A stretch of 30,074 nt of DNA from a virus: IMG/VR virus record IMGVR_UViG_3300035698_000695, positions 1-30,074 of that record; one strand, given 5' to 3'. Of the stretch, positions 6,237 to 12,817 are shown one piece after another (positions within the stretch are counted from its first letter, which is position 1; each line of letters begins with the position of its first letter). The notes below the pieces were generated by a model. That model had not been told where the DNA came from, did no database searches, and saw nothing but the letters and a program-made list of their open reading frames with translations. Made by a program: the position numbers and the translations under genes.

Positions 6237-7022
6237 ATGGATTTTCCAGACCTCAGTGATCTGATCGACACTGGCTACGCGCTGCGTCCGAAGAAGCGGT
6301 GGCCGACCTTTACAGGTGGCGAGCTTGATCGTCAAAAATTTATCTCCGCGTCCGAGATAGGTAAGTGCGCTAGAAGCATTAAATTCTCAAAGCTCGAAGA
6401 ACCTCAGCCGTTCTCGCGCTGGGGATATGCAGAACGTGGGCACATGATCGAAGCGTGGGCCGTTCCCCTAATTAGGGAGGGGCTGGCCGCACGTCCAGAC
6501 AGCAATGAGTGGCTGCTACTCTACGCTGGTAACAGACAAGTCTCATTCTATGACGGAAATCAATCAGGAACCCCTGATGGCTTGCTCATCCACGTGCCTT
6601 CTAACGAAGCTTTGGTCCTTGATATAAAGAGCCTTGACCCACGTGCTCATAGGAAAAAGCTACCGACTAAGCGACAAGTCGCACAGATACAGCAAAACAT
6701 TGATCTGGTTAACCACTCCACAGATTGTCACGTCGTCGGTGGACTACTGTTTTACATAGATGCGTCTGACTTACAGAACCGCACCAAACGCTATATTGAG
6801 AGCGACTGGAAGCAGCAAGACGCATTACAAGAACGTGCGGAAATGATCGTTGCGGCTGCGAGCCCAGACGATCTTCCGGCGGAAGGGCTCTACATTGACA
6901 AAGAGTGCGATCAATGTGAGTTTACCTCCTTGTGCTCTGACCTAATTAGGGACAAGGAGAAAAAAGCACTCGAAATGAAAAGAATGGAAAGGGCTGCAGA
7001 TGTCGTCTTTGGAAAACGTTAA
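6237..7022 (+). CDS. Cas4/RecB-like PD-(D/E)XK nuclease with probable Fe-S cluster
   Basis: A 261-residue nuclease. The nuclease core is visible as SASEIGKCARS (38-47), GTPDG with D114, and LDIKS with D129 and K131, which together give the D...DxK metal site. Cys44 with the C-terminal C224-x2-C227-x5-C233 matches the four-cysteine iron-sulfur arrangement of Cas4 and AddB-type nucleases. Such phage enzymes resect DNA ends for recombination or degrade host DNA. It is the first gene after the promoter at 6089 and is followed by replication genes. Two exact palindrome cores lie inside, both read as LIR (6465 and 6939). AGGA at 6226-6229 precedes the start. Confidence 0.8.
   Translation: MDFPDLSDLIDTGYALRPKKRWPTFTGGELDRQKFISASEIGKCARSIKFSKLEEPQPFSRWGYAERGHMIEAWAVPLIREGLAARPDSNEWLLLYAGNRQVSFYDGNQSGTPDGLLIHVPSNEALVLDIKSLDPRAHRKKLPTKRQVAQIQQNIDLVNHSTDCHVVGGLLFYIDASDLQNRTKRYIESDWKQQDALQERAEMIVAAASPDDLPAEGLYIDKECDQCEFTSLCSDLIRDKEKKALEMKRMERAADVVFGKR
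6465..6478. repeat. dispersed palindrome copy 15
   Basis: CCCCTAATTAGGGA in the nuclease gene, read as PLIRE. Confidence 0.9.
6939..6952. repeat. dispersed palindrome copy 16
   Basis: GACCTAATTAGGGA in the nuclease gene, read as DLIRD, just after its last cysteine. Confidence 0.9.
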
Positions 7023-7290
7023 AGAAATCGCTATAGGAGTAGCGGAGTTGGACCAGCGGATCAAGGAGTTGACCGCTAAGAAGAAAGGAATGGAGAATGA
7101 TGTGCGTCAGGCGCTTGAAGGAAAAGGGCCAGTACAGTTTGACGAGTACATTTTTGAGTGCAAGGTTCAAGCTGGTCGCAAAACACTAGACAAGGATTTG
7201 ATTGCTGAGCATCTTGGAAGTCTTGACCCATTTTACAAGGTAGGCAAACCGTTCACTACCATGACTATCAAGAAGGTAGCGCAAGGGTGA
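7000..7290 (+). CDS. small coiled-coil-like hypothetical protein
   Basis: A 96-residue protein. Residues 1-40 are helical and charged (VAELDQRIKELTAKKKGMEN); the rest looks like a small beta-rich domain (FDEYIFECKVQAGRKTLDKD). It overlaps the nuclease gene by 23 bases, and a GAAAGGGCT element inside the nuclease gene precedes its ATG. It ends in a GTGA overlap with the next gene. The same operon position suggests a partner of the nuclease, which is inference. Confidence 0.65.
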   Translation: MSSLENVKEIAIGVAELDQRIKELTAKKKGMENDVRQALEGKGPVQFDEYIFECKVQAGRKTLDKDLIAEHLGSLDPFYKVGKPFTTMTIKKVAQG

Positions 7291-7502
7291 GCAGGCCGTC
7301 TGTGTTCTTGTATTGTGACTTCTTTGGTTACGACCTTGATAATAATGGTACAGACAACGGCAAATTCTTGTGCTGTGGAAGCACACACATAAACTCACTG
7401 GCCGACTTTTATACAGGGGTCAGTGAGATTATGGAGGAACTCGGCTTAGTAGAAGTCGAGGTGAGATCATTCAAGGCCAACGTAAGGGTCTTTGAGTGGT
7501 AG
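7287..7502 (+). CDS. small hypothetical protein, GTG start
   Basis: A 71-residue acidic protein starting at GTG 7287, overlapping the preceding stop (GTGA). It contains CDFFGYD and CCGSTHIN and a helical C-terminal half. Coupled translation supports it, but no domain is recognised. A terminator-like hairpin follows immediately at 7503. Confidence 0.5.
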   Translation: MSRPSVFLYCDFFGYDLDNNGTDNGKFLCCGSTHINSLADFYTGVSEIMEELGLVEVEVRSFKANVRVFEW

Positions 7503-7525
7503 GAAGCGAGCTCCATCGCTTCTTT
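7503..7525 (+). terminator. intrinsic terminator-like hairpin
   Basis: GAAGCGA (7503-7509) pairs with TCGCTTC (7516-7522) around a six-base loop, followed by TTTAT. It lies directly after a stop codon. Part of the transcript from 6089 may end here. Confidence 0.55.
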
Positions 7526-7530
7526 ATCGT

Positions 7531-7544
7531 TACCTAATTGGGTG
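7531..7544. repeat. dispersed palindrome copy 17
   Basis: TACCTAATTGGGTG between the terminator at 7503 and the gene at 7589. Confidence 0.85.
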
Positions 7545-7588
7545 GCAAAATTGAAAACTGAAAACAGCAAAATGGAAAAGGAAAACCA

Positions 7589-8314
7589 ATGGCTGATGAT
7601 AACAAACAAGTAGGCTTCTTCGGAGGCTCTGTGAACGCAACAGACACAGAACGTCTGACGCGGGCAATGGAAGAAACAGCAGACGAAGGTGGGCGCGCGG
7701 GAGACATTTCATATATGTCGTTCTCTGGCAAGCGCGGCAAGTACAACATCGGAGTTGACAAGCGTGAGCCGGGAGAGACTGAGCCGTTTCTCGTAGCGGT
7801 CCCTCTATTCGAATTGGGGTACATGTGCTGGAAGGGCGGTAAGCCTATCTCCAAGCGTATGGCGGCAGTCATGCAGCCCAAAGTTATGGAACCCGACTTG
7901 ACCGAATTCGGACCTTTCGATGACCAAAGGGGTGAGGGTTGGTCGCGTTCTCGCGCTATCACTGCGCGGTCGTTAGAGAATGAGGAGCAGTGCTGCTTCT
8001 CAAGTTCTTCCGCCAGTGGTGTGGCTTCTATGTCTGACTTGCAGAAGGAAGTTCTGGCACGTATGAAGACTGGACAGCCTTGCTGGCCCGTAATCTACTT
8101 CGGCATGGACGAGTTTGAAAGTAGAGGCTACAAAAACTACAAGCCAACTTTCGACGTGATCGAGTGGGTTAGCAACGAACAGGTGCAGGCTCTTGCCGAT
8201 CCTGATGTTGACCCAATGAGCCTTCTTAATCAGGATGATGTGGAACCAGAGAAAGACCCTGAAACAGAGAAGGTGATGCCTGAGCCGCGCAAACGCGAGC
8301 GCAAAAAGCTCTAA
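7589..8314 (+). CDS. putative ssDNA-binding or replication accessory protein
   Basis: A 241-residue protein between the nuclease cluster and the DNA polymerase. Residues 45-190 look like a mixed alpha/beta domain with many aromatics (MSFSGKRGKYNIGVD, FELGYMCWKGG, PVIYFGMDEFESRGYKNYKP). Residues 200-241 are low-complexity, acidic then strongly basic (EPRKRERKKL). Size and gene position are those of single-strand-binding proteins in podovirus replication modules, but no OB-fold signature can be proven by eye. AAAAGGAAA precedes the start. Confidence 0.45.
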   Translation: MADDNKQVGFFGGSVNATDTERLTRAMEETADEGGRAGDISYMSFSGKRGKYNIGVDKREPGETEPFLVAVPLFELGYMCWKGGKPISKRMAAVMQPKVMEPDLTEFGPFDDQRGEGWSRSRAITARSLENEEQCCFSSSSASGVASMSDLQKEVLARMKTGQPCWPVIYFGMDEFESRGYKNYKPTFDVIEWVSNEQVQALADPDVDPMSLLNQDDVEPEKDPETEKVMPEPRKRERKKL

Positions 8315-8329
8315 CTGCTGTCTACACTT

Positions 8330-8361
8330 AATGGCGGTGACAGTCTGTTGCCGCCATTTTT
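8330..8361 (+). terminator. intrinsic terminator between ssDNA-binding gene and polymerase
   Basis: AATGGCGG (8330-8337) pairs with CCGCCATT (8351-8358), and the inner GACAG/CTGTT can extend the stem. A run of five T (8357-8361) follows. It is a good rho-independent terminator, 15 bases after the preceding stop. Palindrome copy 8361-8374 begins at its last T. No obvious promoter lies between it and the polymerase gene. Confidence 0.7.
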
Positions 8362-8374
8362 ACCTAATTAGGGA
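8361..8374. repeat. dispersed palindrome copy 18
   Basis: TACCTAATTAGGGA between the terminator and the polymerase start. Confidence 0.9.
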
Positions 8375-8384
8375 AGGGCTAACA

Positions 8385-10274
8385 ATGGCGATGCCAAGAA
8401 AGAGACAAGCGGCGTTCGACAACCGCATAGATGCGGTTGATGAAATAGCCAGTAAGTTTAAGGTGGTTATGGACCCATCGGAGGCTAGAGAGTTATTCAA
8501 AGATTTTGGGGACAAGGTTGTAGCCCTGGACTTTGAGACCACGGGACTTGACCCACGGTACACCCGTGTTCGGTTGTCCTGCACTTATCACCCAGACCAC
8601 GGAGTGCTGCTATTCGACCACTTCTTTTGTGGGGAGTTTAACGACCTAGCAGTGCGCATGAAAGGCCCGATGTGGGCTGTCTATAACGCCAAGTTTGAAG
8701 CGCGTTGGTTCGCCCATGCTGGGCACCCAGACACCGACATGATTGACGTTGACTTCCTCGCCAAGGTACATCGAGGTGGAGGGCACTCGTCTTTAGCAGT
8801 CATGTGTAGGCGTGATCTTGGTGTTATCCTTGACAAAGAGGAACAGCTTTCTGACTGGAAAAAAGTCCGTCTCACTAACTCCCAACTTCTATACGCCGCC
8901 CGCGACGCGGTTGTGACTTACATGCTTTATGAGCACTGGATCGCGAAGCTGACTCCTGCACAGCAGGATGCTGCTTTTATGCTACAAGACGCGGTACTTC
9001 CAACTGTGGAGTGTGAAGACACCGGGCTGGTCCTTAACAGCGATTATCACATGGAAGTCAACGTAAAGAGCTGGCAGCGTAAGCAAGAGATTGCTCTGCG
9101 CCGTATTAGAAATTGGACAAACAATGTTGTGCTGCCTAATCCGGGGTCAGACAAACAGGTGTCCGACCTGATTAAGACCCAATTAGGTGATGAGACACTT
9201 GACGCTTGGCCTAAGACAGAAAAGACAAAGCAGTTACAGCTTGGTAGAGCGATCATCCAACCCATTATCGCAAAGACCCAGTACCCGTTCACTCGTTGGG
9301 CCAACGCTCTGTTACGGTACAGGTACTATAGGAAGTATCTGTCAACGTATGGCGAGACCCTCGTAACTAAGCAGCTACTAGAAGACGCGATCACATTCCG
9401 TCTGAACATCGGTGCCGCAGCTACACTGCGTTACTCATCCAGTTCAATTAACATTCAAAACATTCCTCGTAACCCAAAGGTACGCAGAGCATTTTTGCCT
9501 CCGCATGGGTTCGAGTTCTTGGTGGTAGCTGACTACTCAGGCATCGAAGTCAGGGTACTGGCCGAGTTGTCTCAAGACGTAACCTTACTAGAAGATGCGA
9601 TTTATGGCGACGTTCACGCTGGTTCCGCCTCAGCTATTTACAATGTTGATTTAGACGAGTTCTTAAAAATAATCAAAGAGCCGAGCGAAGACGAAAACGG
9701 CGAGCCTATACAGCACTCGCCGGAATACTATAAATTTAAGGAAATGCGCTCTAAGGCGAAGGGCTTTACGTTCCAGAACATTTATGGAGCGATGGCTCTA
9801 GCCCTATCTGTAACTCTCGGGTGTTCGGTTGAAGAAGCCGAAGACGCTTTGAAAGCATGGGCTGAACGGTATCCTAGAGCGTACAATTACAGGCACATCA
9901 TTTTCGATAAGATGGTGCACCGTGGCTACTTACCTGTATGTGACGGTAGGACGATCTTTGTTAGCAAACCTGACAGAACAATGCCTGTTGCCGCTAACTA
10001 CGGTGTTCAAGGAGCCGCTGCCTCCATCATGTATCGTGCAATGTATCATGTCAAAGAATTGAGGGACCAGTTGTCCAGCCCTAACCTCATTAGGTTGTGT
10101 GCTACAGTTCACGATGAAATCATACTGGCGGCGTCGGAAGAAAAGCACGTTCAGCCAGCCAAAGAAATTCTTGTAGAGGGGATGATCCGTGGTTACTTGG
10201 ACATCTTCCCCGGAGCAAACACAGACAATCTAGTCGAAGCTGCGCATGGGCGTACATGGGGCGACGCAAAATAG
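8385..10274 (+). CDS. polA: family A DNA polymerase with 3'-5' exonuclease
   Basis: A 629-residue replicative polymerase of the E. coli Pol I type without the 5' nuclease domain. Exonuclease motifs are DFETTG (D49, E51), NAKFE, where Glu replaces the usual Asp, and YAARD. Polymerase motif A is ADYSGIE with D383, motif B runs from R455 through K459, F463 and Y467, and motif C is HDE (576-578). F463 corresponds to Phe762 of E. coli Pol I; in marine phage surveys Phe or Tyr at that position is linked to virulent phages and Leu to temperate ones. The start is ATG 8385, which follows GAAGGGCTAACA; an upstream in-frame ATG at 8331 lies in the terminator. Confidence 0.95.
   Translation: MAMPRKRQAAFDNRIDAVDEIASKFKVVMDPSEARELFKDFGDKVVALDFETTGLDPRYTRVRLSCTYHPDHGVLLFDHFFCGEFNDLAVRMKGPMWAVYNAKFEARWFAHAGHPDTDMIDVDFLAKVHRGGGHSSLAVMCRRDLGVILDKEEQLSDWKKVRLTNSQLLYAARDAVVTYMLYEHWIAKLTPAQQDAAFMLQDAVLPTVECEDTGLVLNSDYHMEVNVKSWQRKQEIALRRIRNWTNNVVLPNPGSDKQVSDLIKTQLGDETLDAWPKTEKTKQLQLGRAIIQPIIAKTQYPFTRWANALLRYRYYRKYLSTYGETLVTKQLLEDAITFRLNIGAAATLRYSSSSINIQNIPRNPKVRRAFLPPHGFEFLVVADYSGIEVRVLAELSQDVTLLEDAIYGDVHAGSASAIYNVDLDEFLKIIKEPSEDENGEPIQHSPEYYKFKEMRSKAKGFTFQNIYGAMALALSVTLGCSVEEAEDALKAWAERYPRAYNYRHIIFDKMVHRGYLPVCDGRTIFVSKPDRTMPVAANYGVQGAAASIMYRAMYHVKELRDQLSSPNLIRLCATVHDEIILAASEEKHVQPAKEILVEGMIRGYLDIFPGANTDNLVEAAHGRTWGDAK
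9176..9189. repeat. dispersed palindrome copy 19
   Basis: GACCCAATTAGGTG in the polymerase gene, read as TQLGD. Confidence 0.85.
10083..10096. repeat. dispersed palindrome copy 20
   Basis: AACCTCATTAGGTT in the polymerase gene, read as NLIRL, six codons before motif C. Confidence 0.9.
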
Positions 10275-10285
10275 GAGGGACGGCG

Positions 10286-10816
10286 ATGACTATAGCTACC
10301 AAACTTACTCCAGAGAACTACCGCGACCTAGCAGAACAAGTGGAAGACCTACTCTTAGTTGAGTACCACTCGTTTGGTAAGTACATGTGGACTTACGAAG
10401 GTACAGTGGTTCCAAAGGGGCGCCCCAGAAAGGGCAAGAGCGGCAAGCTCTTTACACCACCTGAAACCCGTGAGTTTGAGAAGTCCATCAAAAAATGGGG
10501 TGAGGAAAACATGGCAGGGCTACCACCACTGCGGTTCCCTCTTTCAGTGCAGCTCTTAATCCTTGACCACTCTGCAGACGAAACTGTGATTGACCACAGC
10601 TCCGCGGGCGTTGTAATGAGCGACAAGAACGACTTGGACAACTTGGCTAAAAGCGTTCTTGACGGGCTCAACGGTGTACTATACAAGGACGATAGGCAAA
10701 TTAACTCCCTGCAACTTGATAGGCGGTACTGGCGGACAGCAGGGCTCACGCTACGAGTGATGCGGAACGGCTTGTCCAAAAACGAGTACGAACAATTCAG
10801 AAAGTTCCTAAAATGA
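10286..10816 (+). CDS. rusA: RusA-like Holliday junction resolvase
   Basis: A 176-residue endonuclease that cuts four-way DNA junctions during replication and recombination. The RusA signature is clear: VPKGRPR near 42-48, then D113-K-N-D116-L-D118-N, AKSVLDGLNG and D135-D136. The acidic residues hold the catalytic magnesium. A GGAGGG ribosome binding site precedes ATG 10286; the in-frame ATG at 10256 would overlap the polymerase gene. The stop overlaps the next start as ATGA. The N-terminal ~35 residues extend beyond the usual RusA length. Confidence 0.9.
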   Translation: MTIATKLTPENYRDLAEQVEDLLLVEYHSFGKYMWTYEGTVVPKGRPRKGKSGKLFTPPETREFEKSIKKWGEENMAGLPPLRFPLSVQLLILDHSADETVIDHSSAGVVMSDKNDLDNLAKSVLDGLNGVLYKDDRQINSLQLDRRYWRTAGLTLRVMRNGLSKNEYEQFRKFLK

Positions 10817-12810
10817 CAAACGACCTAATTAGGGAGGCTATAGAGTGGGCGGAGAAAGGCATCCCTGTCTTTCCGTGTGGTGACAACAAAGCACCGCTGA
10901 CTAAAAATGGTTTTTATGATGCGGAGACAGACCCAGATAAAGTCCGAGCCTTGTTTGAGGCTTATGGTGACAGCGCCAAGATGATCGGTGGCCGTATGGG
11001 CGACGGTATCTTTGCTGTTGATGTTGATCTGTATAAAGGTGACGGGCCTAAAGAGTGGTTGCAGGCCCGTGTAGATAGCGGAGACATGCCAGAAACCCGC
11101 GTCCACGGTACAAAGAATGGCGGACTACACTACTTATACGAGGGTGACGTACAGTCTTGTAACCCGACTGTAGGAGTAGAGGTCAAAGGAGAAGGTGGGT
11201 ATGTAATCATGCCCGGCTCCCCCGGCTACACGGTGCATAGTGAAGGGATCAGTCTGGCGCCGCCTTCTTTTATTGACCTAATTAGGTCGCCGGCAGGCGG
11301 GACCAGAGGGTCAGAAGACGCGCAACTCAGAAACGATATTTTGAGCGGCGGGGACTTCCACACCTCATTGACAATACTTGCGGCTAAGTACGCCTACAGA
11401 GGCATGAACCAAGCTGAAATACAGGTAGAGTTGAGGGAGTTACTTTCTAACTCTACGGCTAGTGATTATAGACATGAGCGGCATGATCGGTGGAAAGCTG
11501 TGTCATCTGACGAAGGTGCTGAACTGTCTCGCATTGCGTTCACGGCGTACAAAAAATTCAACGACGAGGCAGTACAAGACGAGGCTGGAGAACTTGGTGC
11601 ACAGCTTGGCATGGAAGAAATGCAAAAGCTAAACGATAATGTTTTTACCCGACTAGGCAACTTTGAACCCTCACCTAATGAGGTTGTCGAGTATGATGAA
11701 GACGAATGGCCCTTTGAAGGAGACGGATACTATGCGCATGAAGAACACGACCTTACGGACACCAAGTTCGTTATGTATCCGATATACGCCGAAGATGAGA
11801 CCGTCGTCCTATTCGCCGAGCCTAAAACGGGTAAGACTGCACTCGCTCTTACAACGGCGCTCCATATATCTTGTGGACTTGACCTCGGCGCCTTCTCCGT
11901 CGGTTCAGGGGGGCCGTGTTTGTATTACGCTCTGGAGGGGACGCGCGCCATCAAACTCCGCGTTGCTTCATGGAAGAAAGAGGCCAAAGAAAGAAACTTT
12001 GATGTACCTGACGACATTCCATTATTTGTGGTCGAGCGGTCTACGAACTTTGTCAAAGAAGACGCACGTAAGGCTGCTGCTAAAAAGATCATCGCAGCAG
12101 ATAGATATTGTAAGAGGCACAACGGGGCTCCGCTTCAAGCAATCTTCATCGACACGCTCACAAAGGCTATGAGTGGCGGGGACCAAAACAGTGTGGAGGA
12201 TACCTCTGCACTGTTTGATATTGTCAACCTAGTTAGGGAAGGTGGCGTAAGGGCTACTATTGTATTCATCCACCACAAGGCCCGCACTGGCAACGTCCGT
12301 GGCTCTAGTAACATTGAAGCGGAGCCAGACATGTTGCTAGACGTTTCTAAGCAGGGTGAGTTCGTGTCTCTACGTGTTGCTCGTGCGCGTTCTATCGAAG
12401 ATGGTATGTCGTTTCACTTCGCGCTGTCTGACGTAGACTTAGGGACGACTAAACAGGGCCACCCTCTGCACGGAATGTTTGTTAGTCCTGTTGACATGAC
12501 AACTACAGAAAACAAGAACGACGACCCTAAGCTCATTCAATTACTAGCGCAACGTAGAAAAATCATCGCCGACTTAGGTAATGACTGCACTGCTCAAGCT
12601 GTGATGGATGCGTGGTTCGTCGCCAAGCTTGCTAAGGGCAAGAGGATCAGGGGTGCGGAAGTGGCATTAGACTGGTCTAATCCCGCTTCTCAGAAGCTTC
12701 TGCACGAAGTCGCCGCAGACGCAGGAGGAACCATCTACGGCGACTTCGTTATCCGGCCACAAGTTACCAACAGACAAGTGACCGGGTTCATGGTCCAGAG
12801 GTTCACCTAG
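10813..12810 (+). CDS. primase-polymerase / RepA-like helicase fusion
   Basis: A 665-residue replication protein. Residues 1-165 are a prim-pol domain: IPVFPCG, FAVDVDLYK with the DxD metal pair near 69-71, and GGLHYLYE. Residues ~310-560 are a RecA-fold ATPase of the RepA/AAA_25 type: Walker A EPKTGKT (about 336-342), Walker B AIFIDTLT, and VFIHHKARTGNVRGSS. It should prime and unwind DNA at the fork with the family A polymerase. The C-terminal ~90 residues look like a winged-helix region. Four palindrome copies lie inside or at the end, read as DLIRE, DLIRS, NEV and NLVRE. The stop TAG is inside the palindrome at the convergent junction. Confidence 0.9.
   Translation: MTNDLIREAIEWAEKGIPVFPCGDNKAPLTKNGFYDAETDPDKVRALFEAYGDSAKMIGGRMGDGIFAVDVDLYKGDGPKEWLQARVDSGDMPETRVHGTKNGGLHYLYEGDVQSCNPTVGVEVKGEGGYVIMPGSPGYTVHSEGISLAPPSFIDLIRSPAGGTRGSEDAQLRNDILSGGDFHTSLTILAAKYAYRGMNQAEIQVELRELLSNSTASDYRHERHDRWKAVSSDEGAELSRIAFTAYKKFNDEAVQDEAGELGAQLGMEEMQKLNDNVFTRLGNFEPSPNEVVEYDEDEWPFEGDGYYAHEEHDLTDTKFVMYPIYAEDETVVLFAEPKTGKTALALTTALHISCGLDLGAFSVGSGGPCLYYALEGTRAIKLRVASWKKEAKERNFDVPDDIPLFVVERSTNFVKEDARKAAAKKIIAADRYCKRHNGAPLQAIFIDTLTKAMSGGDQNSVEDTSALFDIVNLVREGGVRATIVFIHHKARTGNVRGSSNIEAEPDMLLDVSKQGEFVSLRVARARSIEDGMSFHFALSDVDLGTTKQGHPLHGMFVSPVDMTTTENKNDDPKLIQLLAQRRKIIADLGNDCTAQAVMDAWFVAKLAKGKRIRGAEVALDWSNPASQKLLHEVAADAGGTIYGDFVIRPQVTNRQVTGFMVQRFT
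10822..10835. repeat. dispersed palindrome copy 21
   Basis: GACCTAATTAGGGA at codons 4-8 of the primase-helicase, read as DLIRE. Confidence 0.9.
11275..11288. repeat. dispersed palindrome copy 22
   Basis: GACCTAATTAGGTC, a perfect 14-bp palindrome, read as DLIRS at the end of the prim-pol domain. Confidence 0.9.
11672..11685. repeat. dispersed palindrome copy 23
   Basis: CACCTAATGAGGTT in the primase-helicase linker, read as PNEV. Confidence 0.9.
12226..12239. repeat. dispersed palindrome copy 24
   Basis: AACCTAGTTAGGGA in the helicase domain, read as NLVRE. Confidence 0.9.
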
Positions 12811-12817
12811 TTAGGTG
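12804..12817. repeat. dispersed palindrome copy 25 (convergent junction)
   Basis: CACCTAGTTAGGTG holds the TAG stops of both converging operons. Confidence 0.9.
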
